A DNA stretch of 14,755 bases from MFZZ01 sp964610165. Its GTDB lineage: Bacteria > Patescibacteriota > Microgenomatia > UBA1406 > GWC2-37-13. Below, one piece after another: positions 7,394 to 12,907 of the stretch. The notes beneath the pieces were generated by a model. The model saw only the letters and a program-made list of their open reading frames with translations, was not told the origin of the DNA and made no database searches. The stretch is from positions 1 through 14,755 of the forward strand of contig CAZSUZ010000027.1 in assembly GCA_964610165.1 (NCBI GenBank). The letters run 5' to 3'. Made by a program: the position numbers and the translations under genes. Numbering within the stretch: position 1 is the first letter of the stretch; every line of letters starts with the position of its first letter.

Positions 7394-8044
7394 ATGAAAA
7401 ATATTCTCTTATTTATTATATTTACTATTCTTTCTGTAACCGCTGTACAAGCTGGTTCAGGAAACAATTATGGCCAATATGGTCAGTATGGTGGTGGTGC
7501 TCCATCCTATACTATTTCTATTGATAAAACTGTTGGTACTGGTGGGACAACAAAAGGCGGAGTTACTACGTATGTAGATAACTATGCTAATTCTGATCCA
7601 CGATTTAAACCAACACAAAAAGTTTACTTTCAAGTAAAAGTAAAAAATACATCAAATGCTACTTTAACAAATGTTGAAGTTACAGATATTATGCCTTCTT
7701 ATGTAGAAGCAATTGAAGGTCCAGGAACATATGACCAAAATACTAAAACTATTTCTTGGAAATATGACCAACTTAAAGCTGGTGAAGAAAAAATAGAAAA
7801 ACTTACTGCTCAAATTTACACACAAAATAATCTTCCTGCAGATAAAGGAATTATGTGTTTAACAAATAAAGCAACTGTAAAAGTTGGATCTGCTTATGAT
7901 GAAGATACAGCTCAATTCTGTGTAGAAAAAGAAGTTGTTGGAGTTAAACAAGTTCCAACTGCTGGTCCAGAACTTGGACTTTTAGTTACTGCCCTATCCT
8001 TTGCAGGACTTGGTGCAGGTATCTATATTAAAAAAAGAATTTAA
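7394..8044 (+). CDS. Secreted DUF11-type surface protein with C-terminal membrane anchor
   Basis: 216 aa. Residues 1-20 (MKNILLFIIFTILSVTAVQA) form a signal peptide with an AQA-type cleavage site. A short NYGQYGQYGGG linker follows. Residues about 40-170 form a DUF11-like beta-sandwich: KVYFQVKVKNTSNATLTNVEV, TDIMPSYVEAIEG and the TISWKYDQLKAGEE strand are typical, with two cysteines at 145 and 166. The end is a sorting-signal-like tail: VPTAGPE (187-193), a hydrophobic helix and a KKR charge cluster. It resembles an LPXTG/PTGPE-type anchor but lacks an exact LPXTG. Translation from TTG 7358 is rejected because that codon is the -35 box. It is followed by an inverted repeat and a terminator. 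An abundant cell-surface or adhesive role is an inference. Confidence 0.85.
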   Translation: MKNILLFIIFTILSVTAVQAGSGNNYGQYGQYGGGAPSYTISIDKTVGTGGTTKGGVTTYVDNYANSDPRFKPTQKVYFQVKVKNTSNATLTNVEVTDIMPSYVEAIEGPGTYDQNTKTISWKYDQLKAGEEKIEKLTAQIYTQNNLPADKGIMCLTNKATVKVGSAYDEDTAQFCVEKEVVGVKQVPTAGPELGLLVTALSFAGLGAGIYIKKRI

Positions 8045-8075
8045 TTTCTCATTATTAATTTGAGGATTACGACCT

Positions 8076-8098
8076 AGTATCGTTACCATAACGATACT
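8076..8098. repeat. 10-bp perfect inverted repeat with 3-base centre
   Basis: AGTATCGTTA, CCA, TAACGATACT. It sits between the surface-protein stop and the terminator, with no T-run of its own. It could be an operator, an RNA 3'-end stabiliser or part of a tandem terminator. Confidence 0.7.
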
Positions 8099-8101
8099 TC
8101 C

Positions 8102-8134
8102 AAAAACCGCCTTGTGAAAACAAGGCGGTTTTTT
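8102..8134 (+). terminator. Rho-independent terminator of the surface-protein gene
   Basis: AAAAACCGCCTTG and CAAGGCGGTTTTT pair perfectly (13 bp) around a TGAAAA loop, ending in TTTTTT. The complementary A-run means it could also work on the minus strand. Confidence 0.93.
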
Positions 8135-8368
8135 ATTATATAGAATTATAAAAAAGGATTATGTGTGCAATTTGTGGATAAGTAAAATAAAACTTTAATA
8201 TAAGTAACTATTGATTATATCTTTATTAAAAACGTGATATTATAAGTCAATTCTTGAATTTACTTCCTACTTCGACGTATTCATTATGTAAATTTGTTTG
8301 TTGTAACAATCTTTTTTAATATTTGGATGATATAATTTCAAAGGTTATTTATAAATTTAATATTTAGT
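8135..8368. other. AT-rich intergenic stretch with a lone DnaA-box match and a promoter
   Basis: Together with 8045-8134 this makes 324 bases without a gene. It contains one exact TTATCCACA match on the minus strand (8173-8181) and, near its end, TGATATAAT (8328-8336), an extended -10 element. The -10 would start transcription around 8343, about 26 bases before the ATG at 8369. I see no other ordered structure, and one DnaA box alone does not make an origin. Confidence 0.5.
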
Positions 8369-9070
8369 ATGGCATTAACAGAATTTTTAAGAGGTGGATT
8401 AGGTAATGATTTTCAAGAAAGGATCACACACCCAGATTTAAATGTGGAAGTCTTTCCACAGGATGATGACTGCTGGCAATTAATAAAACAGATAGATGCT
8501 CAGGGTGGTTTAACCCCAGCAGAAGAAATTAAATTACATATTCTACGACCAGAAGTTGCAAATATAGGAGAATTTCTTGGAACTGTTACTGAACAACTGT
8601 TAATAAACCCACAGATACGTATGAAAAATACGCTACATGTTAGTGGTAAAGAACCTACACAATTAAGTGTAGTAGGTATGCTCACCCATTGGCAAGATAG
8701 ATTTAAAACGGGCATGACAGAAAACATGGATCGATTGATGATTGAGTCATATAAGGCTCGCTCTGTTGTAAAAGATGTTCTTAAAGCAACTACTGAATAT
8801 AGAAATAAATCAAATGGCAAGCATTATTCTGAACAAGACATTCTTTCCTTAATGTCAACTAGTAACACCTTTGAATTACGATTACCAGCTAGCATAAGTA
8901 ATAATGTTCCACCAGAACTAAGTCAATGGGATGTATATAATGCTCTCATGAATACTGGTAAAGGATTAAGACTTGCACAGATATCTCAAGATTTTGGATA
9001 TCCAGTACAATCTTATTTTGATTTAGTAGAAAAAGCAGATGAAGAAGCTACTAATTATGTCCCTTCATAG
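8369..9070 (+). CDS. Unrecognised 233-aa soluble protein
   Basis: I do not recognise this protein. It starts MALTEFLRGGLGNDF, lacks signal peptide or membrane segments, and looks mainly alpha-helical with mixed charge. Visible segments are EVFPQDDDCWQLIKQIDAQGGLTPAEEIKLHIL (about 27-59), a basic helical middle (RLMIESYKARSVVKDVLKAT, about 121-140), and LRLAQISQDFGYPVQSYFDLVEKADEEA near the C-terminus, where LRLAQISQDFGYPV could be a short helix-turn-helix-like element. Base composition matches the host (23 of 60 bases G+C in the line at 8701). The gene is real by length, codon pattern and the TATAAT upstream. It is monocistronic and next to the island, but with no sign of belonging to it. Confidence 0.75.
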   Translation: MALTEFLRGGLGNDFQERITHPDLNVEVFPQDDDCWQLIKQIDAQGGLTPAEEIKLHILRPEVANIGEFLGTVTEQLLINPQIRMKNTLHVSGKEPTQLSVVGMLTHWQDRFKTGMTENMDRLMIESYKARSVVKDVLKATTEYRNKSNGKHYSEQDILSLMSTSNTFELRLPASISNNVPPELSQWDVYNALMNTGKGLRLAQISQDFGYPVQSYFDLVEKADEEATNYVPS

Positions 9071-9424
9071 AAGGTAATTTGTTACTATGTTTACATTACT
9101 TCAAAAAATTAAATTAGATATTTTCCTCTTTTTCTTTTTCTAATTTTTTTTATTAATCTTCTTATTGTATCGCTATTTCTTACTTGACTATGCCCTCCAT
9201 TTATGATACTATAGGATAATTAATTTGAAGCGATTAGGAGTATTTCCTCCCATACTCACTTCATTCTTAATTCATAGTTATAAGCTATTTAATTATAAAG
9301 GGTTTGGAAGGTAACTTTGTTCCCTTTCAAGCTTTACTCTTTTTCTTTCAATTTATTGATATGCAAAGAGAGTAAAAAAATAGTTTTGCCAGATTTTTTA
9401 TTAATGATGGCAAAGCACTTTAAC
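9071..9424. other. Gene-free AT-rich left flank of the island, with several inverted repeats
   Basis: No credible gene. Inverted repeats seen: GAGTAT/ATACTC (9238-9257); AAAGGG/CCCTTT (9297-9327), with an inner AAG-GTAA-CTT; TTTACTCT/AGAGTAAA (9333-9376), with an inner CTTT/AAAG; and TTTGCCA/TGGCAAA (9385-9414). None ends in a T-run like a normal terminator. Each is short enough to be partly chance in AT-rich DNA. The close succession is the notable part. ACTATGTTTA (9084-9093) recurs inverted at 11253-11262, just before the next host gene. Confidence 0.45.
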
Positions 9425-9438
9425 AGCGAGAAACGTAC
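9425..9438 (+). repeat. Left 14-bp inverted repeat of the island
   Basis: AGCGAGAAACGTAC. It is exactly complementary in inverted orientation to 11185-11198. No matching extension is seen on either side. Confidence 0.8.
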
Positions 9439-9456
9439 AAATAGTGATGTTTATAA

Positions 9457-9525
9457 GGACGTCATGTCTATCTTGGCAACATGTATGAAATATTCTGCAT
9501 GTTGTCAGTATGGACAACGACGTCC
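9457..9525 (+). ncRNA. 69-nt near-perfect hairpin, possible structured RNA or recombination site
   Basis: The outer stem is GGACGTC/GACGTCC (7 bp). After a small asymmetric loop come TGTC/GACA, then TATCTT against AGTATG with one mismatch and two G-U pairs. GGCAACATG against CATGTTGTC has one G-U, and an inner GAA-ATA-TTC forms the tip. About 30 pairs are formed. The pairing stops exactly at both ends, because 9456 and 9526 do not pair. There is no T-run, so it is not a simple terminator. No known RNA family is recognised. It could act as RNA in the leader of the island genes, or as folded single-stranded DNA. Confidence 0.55.
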
Positions 9526-9620
9526 CGAATCTTTGTGAGCAAACAGATTCGAGAAGTAAACGTCAACAAGCCGGTCGCTCAACCGGCAAAACAACAACAC
9601 AAGCCCGCAAGGGCAGGGAG
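9526..9620 (+). promoter_or_regulatory. Structured leader of the island operon with Shine-Dalgarno
   Basis: Directly after the 69-nt hairpin come CGAATCT/AGATTCG (9526-9551), GCCGGT/ACCGGC (9570-9587), and GCCC-GCAA-GGGC (9603-9614) with a GNRA-type tetraloop. They are separated by A/C-rich unpaired linkers. AGGGAG (9615-9620) is a good Shine-Dalgarno eight bases before ATG 9629. No clear promoter was found upstream, so the transcript start is unknown. Confidence 0.55.
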
Positions 9621-9628
9621 ATGTACAG

Positions 9629-10672
9629 ATGTCTAACATCACATTCTGGCAGTATTTCAAGATCCATTATTTTGGATTTGCAGTTGGCCTTCTAACGGCC
9701 GCGATGCTAATCCTCAATGGACAGGATGTCCAAGCGCAAGCTCGGGCAACCGCACCAGATAACTGGTGCGCCGATAATACGCCATGGAAGGTCGTAGACC
9801 TTGCCCAGGCACCCAACCCCGGATGTAAGCAAGCTGGTGTAGTTGCACTCGATGTCAATGGAGACGTAGATCGTTACAATACCTTTGCGGAGGCGGAAGC
9901 CGCCCGCGCTGGCCGTAACGCCACGTTCTTCTATGAACTGAGTGCAACCGAACCTGCTACAGCAACCCCGGTACCGGCTACCCAACAAAACACCAATAAC
10001 ACTGGCAACAGTGGCGAAGGTGTGGCGGCTGGTCAGACTCTAACGTTTGGCGTTACCGAAGACCTCACTCCTCAGGAAGTCGACCTTCTCGGTCAGATTG
10101 ACTGGGGAAAATGGCTCAGCGGTGGCACCGCCATCGTCTTCTCAGAAGCTGAGGGCACCCTTAATACGGGTACCCTTATGAAGTTGCAACCCACGAACTT
10201 GCCGAATGGCGTAATCGTGGTGTTGGAACCGTGGCGACCTGGATGTGGTTCGACGTTGAAGGACGGGATTCCCCAGTCCAAAGACCCAAACTGCAATCCG
10301 GGCGCTGCCTGGTTATTTACCAACTGGGAAGATGCTATGGAATGGCTTGCTGTCAATGAGTGGACAGAAGCTTCATTGTGGTTCCGTCCTGGTGATTCTA
10401 TCACCAAGGAAGCACAGAAGACCTGCGTGTCTGCCTTGACCCCGGCAGGGACAGCGATTAACATCGCGCCTGATCGGACGCAAGTTTGGCAAGTTTGCCC
10501 AGATGGGTTCTCGGACCCGGACTGGGTAGTACAAGGGATGTGGCACTATGTTGCGGTTCAAGATTTGGTCGAAGAAAATGCGCGGCTAGAAAAGGAGGTC
10601 GCCGAGCTTCGTGCTCTGCGAGCAACTTTTTGTGCAGCCAACCTCGACCATGACATCTGTTCCGCCGACTAG
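9629..10672 (+). CDS. Secreted cysteine-rich protein of the island, unknown function
   Basis: 347 aa, not recognised. The N-terminus (MSNITFWQYFKIHYFGFAVGLLTAAMLIL, then VQAQA at 34-38) is a signal peptide, so the mature protein is exported. Eight cysteines (47, 66, 206, 222, 266, 290, 335, 344) could form disulfides. A low-complexity Thr/Pro/Asn linker (ATATPVPATQQNTNNTGN, 110-127) separates an N-terminal part (40-105) from a Trp-rich globular part (130-305). Residues about 311-333 (QDLVEENARLEKEVAELRALRA) form a short coiled coil. G+C is much higher than in neighbouring genes, and it has a real Shine-Dalgarno, unlike them. The downstream gene starts inside its 3' end. Likely a cell-surface or secreted partner of the next protein (inference from overlap and exported features). 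Confidence 0.78.
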   Translation: MSNITFWQYFKIHYFGFAVGLLTAAMLILNGQDVQAQARATAPDNWCADNTPWKVVDLAQAPNPGCKQAGVVALDVNGDVDRYNTFAEAEAARAGRNATFFYELSATEPATATPVPATQQNTNNTGNSGEGVAAGQTLTFGVTEDLTPQEVDLLGQIDWGKWLSGGTAIVFSEAEGTLNTGTLMKLQPTNLPNGVIVVLEPWRPGCGSTLKDGIPQSKDPNCNPGAAWLFTNWEDAMEWLAVNEWTEASLWFRPGDSITKEAQKTCVSALTPAGTAINIAPDRTQVWQVCPDGFSDPDWVVQGMWHYVAVQDLVEENARLEKEVAELRALRATFCAANLDHDICSAD

Positions 10673-11063
10673 AACTCCACGTCCAACCAATACGCCGACG
10701 GTGACACCCTCACCGTCGGCAACAGCAACGCCACATGTCATCACCATCGTGGTGACAGAACCTGTAACGCTCACTCAGCTGATAACTAAAACGGTACCAC
10801 ATACTGTTGAAGTAACAGTTGAGAAAGAAGTAGCAGTGGCCGTAACTGTTGAAGTAACCCGTGAAGTCCAAGTACAAGTAATGGTAACTCCACCACCAAC
10901 TCCAATAATTGCCCAAATCGATTTTCTCTACGAATATCCGATATGGGGATTTATCTGGACAATGAACATGTGGTGGTGGATAGTACTGGCAGGTATTGTG
11001 TTTGTAATTGTGCTAGTTGCGGTGTTGCGGTACCTTTTATGGACCACACCACCAAATCCCTAG
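10611..11063 (+). CDS. Thr/Pro-rich single-pass membrane protein with VEVT-type repeats
   Basis: 150 aa from GTG 10611, preceded by AAGGAGG at 10592-10598 (12 bases away, rather long). ATG 10650 would give 137 aa and is the alternative. It overlaps the previous gene by 62 or 23 bases. A low-complexity TRTPRPTNTPTVTPSPS stretch (20-36) is followed by alternating Val/Thr/Glu repeats (about 65-92: VEVTVEKEV, VTVEVTREV), a PPPTP hinge, and one membrane helix (about 120-144, WWWIVLAGIVFVIVLVAVL) near the C-terminus. In DNA the repeats include ACTGTTGAAGTAAC twice (10803-10816, 10845-10858). This style of TP-rich spacer plus VTREVEVT repeats is familiar from Chloroflexota (Anaerolineae) envelope proteins, suggesting transfer. 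G+C falls toward its 3' end. Confidence 0.7.
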   Translation: MLCEQLFVQPTSTMTSVPPTRTPRPTNTPTVTPSPSATATPHVITIVVTEPVTLTQLITKTVPHTVEVTVEKEVAVAVTVEVTREVQVQVMVTPPPTPIIAQIDFLYEYPIWGFIWTMNMWWWIVLAGIVFVIVLVAVLRYLLWTTPPNP

Positions 11064-11066
11064 CAC

Positions 11067-11103
11067 GGTGCCCCGCCGCGGCCAAAAGCCAACGCGGGGC
11101 GCC
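11067..11103 (+). terminator. GC-rich hairpin after the island genes
   Basis: GGTGCCCCGC pairs with GCGGGGCGCC (10 bp with one G-U), and inside it GGC-CAAAA-GCC. It begins four bases after the stop codon. There is no T-run downstream, so it may be a non-classical terminator or a 3'-end stabiliser. Confidence 0.55.
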
Positions 11104-11116
11104 ATCACCTACAAAT

Positions 11117-11167
11117 AAACTTAAAGTTACATAGTCAACTAGCTTGACTATACATTTCTTTAAGTTT
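11117..11167. repeat. Two-tier stem-loop at the right side of the island
   Basis: AAACTTAAAG/CTTTAAGTTT is a perfect 10-bp outer stem (11117-11126 with 11158-11167). ATAGTCAA/TTGACTAT is a perfect 8-bp inner stem (11131-11138 with 11144-11151) around CTAGC. No T-run follows. It lies just inside the right 14-bp repeat. Confidence 0.65.
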
Positions 11168-11184
11168 CATAGCAGGTTGATAGC

Positions 11185-11198
11185 GTACGTTTCTCGCT
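11185..11198 (-). repeat. Right 14-bp inverted repeat of the island
   Basis: GTACGTTTCTCGCT, the exact reverse complement of 9425-9438. Here it is also embedded in a local hairpin (GATAGCG 11179-11185, CGCTATC 11195-11201), which the left copy lacks. Confidence 0.8.
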
Positions 11199-11200
11199 AT

Positions 11201-11236
11201 CCCTTTAGTCTTTACTAAAAAGTAAAGTTTAGAGGG
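11201..11236. repeat. Long stem-loop next to the island's right end
   Basis: CCCTTTAG pairs with TTAGAGGG (two G-T wobbles), and after one T-T mismatch CTTTACT pairs with AGTAAAG around AAAA. This gives 15 pairs. It is followed by an AT-rich run, so on the plus strand it could act as a weak terminator insulating the island from the next gene at 11264. Confidence 0.6.
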
Positions 11237-11263
11237 ATTTATTAATAATTTTTAAACATAGTC

Positions 11264-11485
11264 ATGGAAAAAACATATACATTCATTGCAACTACCATCG
11301 TAGCTATAATAATTGGCTTCATTGGATGGCAATGGATTAACACTAAACAATCTGAATTAGAAAAAAATACAATAATTCGTTGTGGAGAAATTGGAGCAAA
11401 AACTGGTAATACAGACAATCCATTTAATGGAGCTGTATATCAAATTTGTATGGAAGATAACGGATATAAAACAGTGGTCAAATAA
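11264..11485 (+). CDS. Small 73-aa membrane-anchored protein, unknown function
   Basis: After MEKTYT comes one hydrophobic helix (about 7-26, FIATTIVAIIIGFIGWQWIN). A short polar domain with two cysteines follows (IIRCGEIGAKTG and YQICMEDNGYKTVV). Such N-in, C-out single-pass miniproteins are common in these genomes, and no family name can be given. Composition matches the host. It lies 21 bases before the glycosyltransferase gene on the same strand and probably shares its transcript. No Shine-Dalgarno. The ATG is the first in frame after the hairpins. Confidence 0.65.
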   Translation: MEKTYTFIATTIVAIIIGFIGWQWINTKQSELEKNTIIRCGEIGAKTGNTDNPFNGAVYQICMEDNGYKTVVK

Positions 11486-11506
11486 TCAGTCATAAATTAC
11501 CTTGTC

Positions 11507-12907
11507 ATGGGTATGTTATCTAATAAACTATTAAAACAATTCAATAAAGAAAGCACACATCTTATTATTTCTGGTTATCCAGTAAGAGATGGTCATACTA
11601 ATAATTATGGCATCTCTTGGTATACCAAGGAGACTATTGAACCATTGGCAAAAAAGAAAAAAGCTAGATTTATTGTTCTTGCAGAAACTAACGGTCATAA
11701 TGAACCTAAAGTGTATCAAGATGGACACATTCTTGTTTTACGTGTATTTGATCAAAGACGTTTATCACTCTACCCGCATATTCTTACTTGGTTACATAAA
11801 TTTAATAATGTAAAAGATGTGTATGTACATTCTGAATTTGGAGCTAATGGTGGAATTAAAAACTTTGCCTTTTTAATACCATTTCTTACTCTTATTAAGT
11901 TAACCGGAAGAAATATTACGTTTTTTGCTCATAATTTTGTAGAATCTTTTGATAGTATTGCTGGACATTTAAATTTTTCCAAAGGTTCAGCAAAACTAAA
12001 AATATTTAATCTTCTCCTTTCTGTTTATAACAATGTATTAACTCGCGTTGTGGACAGAGTTGTAGTTTTAGATGAAGCTATTAAAAATAGACTTGAGAAA
12101 TATATTTCAACAGATAGGATTATTAGTTTTCCAATTAGTATAAAACGCCCTGAGAAGAAACTTTCAAAAGCACAAGCACGAAACAAATTAAATATTAAGA
12201 AAGATGAAAAAGTACTTCTCTATTTCGGATTTGTAACTCATTACAAAGGTGCTGATTGGATTATTGGAAAAATCTCTGCTTATTTAAAAAAACACCCTAA
12301 AAGTAACATTAGATTGATTATTGCAGGAGGTGAAGCTCATTCTTTAAAAGATAAAATGTATTATCAAACATACTATAAACAACAACTAGAAAAAGCTTCT
12401 AAAAACAGTAAAATTATAGTTACTGGATTTTTACCAGGAAATGAAATTGGTACATATTTCTCTGCTGCAGATTTAGTTGTATACCCATATAGAGGTTTAA
12501 TTGGTGCCTCAGGTGCTTTAACTTACGCATTAGCATATAATAAACCTTTTATGTTAAGTCGAGCACTTTCCTTAATACTCAATTCTGATGATTGTCAAAA
12601 TGCTTTACTAAGTAATAAATTAACAGAAGCACACGTATCTTTTGATTTATCTCAACATGGGTTTAATAAAATTATGCACATACTTGGAGATGATAAAACA
12701 TTACAACTCATGAAACATACATCTAAATTGATTGCTGATGCACGTGAATATGCAGTAGTACTTGACTCATATTATGAGTATATTTATGGTAAGGATCTTT
12801 TAACAAACCCACTCGTTTCCCTTAGTGAAACTATTGAATATTTAAATAAAAAGGTGGGTAATTTTATTGCTCAGTATGCAGACCTTGCTATCAAAAATAT
12901 TAAATAA
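11507..12907 (+). CDS. GT4-like glycosyltransferase (GT-B fold)
   Basis: 466 aa, cytoplasmic or peripheral at the membrane. The N-terminal Rossmann half holds ISGYPVRDGHTNNYG (21-35), NITFFAHNFVESFD (136-149) and VVVLDEAIKNRL (185-196). The C-terminal Glycos_transf_1-like half runs from about 230: LLYFGFVTHYKGADWII (237-253), LIIAGGE (270-276), IIVTGFLPGNEIGTYFSAADLVVYPY (303-328). In the donor-binding region the usual Glu-rich EX7E is replaced by YRGLIGASGALTYALAYNKP (328-347), a variant seen in other GT4 proteins with a GASGAL loop. It would transfer a sugar from a nucleotide-sugar to a lipid-linked or surface acceptor. The sugar is unknown. ATG 11513 is a possible alternative start. Its end overlaps the next gene by 32 bases, implying coupled translation. 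Confidence 0.85.
   Translation: MGMLSNKLLKQFNKESTHLIISGYPVRDGHTNNYGISWYTKETIEPLAKKKKARFIVLAETNGHNEPKVYQDGHILVLRVFDQRRLSLYPHILTWLHKFNNVKDVYVHSEFGANGGIKNFAFLIPFLTLIKLTGRNITFFAHNFVESFDSIAGHLNFSKGSAKLKIFNLLLSVYNNVLTRVVDRVVVLDEAIKNRLEKYISTDRIISFPISIKRPEKKLSKAQARNKLNIKKDEKVLLYFGFVTHYKGADWIIGKISAYLKKHPKSNIRLIIAGGEAHSLKDKMYYQTYYKQQLEKASKNSKIIVTGFLPGNEIGTYFSAADLVVYPYRGLIGASGALTYALAYNKPFMLSRALSLILNSDDCQNALLSNKLTEAHVSFDLSQHGFNKIMHILGDDKTLQLMKHTSKLIADAREYAVVLDSYYEYIYGKDLLTNPLVSLSETIEYLNKKVGNFIAQYADLAIKNIK

Larger units (their letters stand above)
9425..11198 (+). mobile_element. Candidate non-autonomous GC-rich cassette bounded by 14-bp inverted repeats
   Basis: A 1,774-base block whose edges are a perfect inverted repeat. 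Inside are a long hairpin, a structured leader, a Shine-Dalgarno and two overlapping envelope-protein genes. G+C is 33 of 60 in the line at 10021 and 34 of 60 at 10201, against 18 of 60 at 12601 and 23 of 60 at 8701. The short sequence CTTTA lies just outside both ends (9418-9422 and 11203-11207), offset by two and four bases. This is only a weak hint of a target duplication. No transposase, integrase or reverse transcriptase is present, so movement would need proteins in trans. Alternatives are ancient transfer with degraded ends, an invertible segment or an assembly join. Confidence 0.5.

Noticed and set aside
8173..8181. Exact DnaA box (TTATCCACA on the minus strand) as a replication origin
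   Set aside because: Only one exact box is present, without a cluster, dnaA or dnaN nearby. Chance is likely.
9317..9538. Short open frame (73 codons, or 45 from ATG 9405) running into the large hairpin
   Set aside because: No ribosome-binding site and a low-complexity, cysteine-scattered product. It crosses the left 14-bp repeat and is better explained by the hairpin sequence.
9457..9614. Integron attC site or CRISPR-like array
   Set aside because: The hairpins lack paired RYYYAAC/GTTRRRY cores in the right places, no integrase is present, and there are no regularly spaced direct repeats.
10574..10680. Frameshifted single gene instead of two overlapping island genes
   Set aside because: The upstream protein ends naturally after a coiled coil and a cysteine-containing tail. 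The second frame has its own AAGGAGG and start options. A frameshift cannot be fully excluded without homologues.
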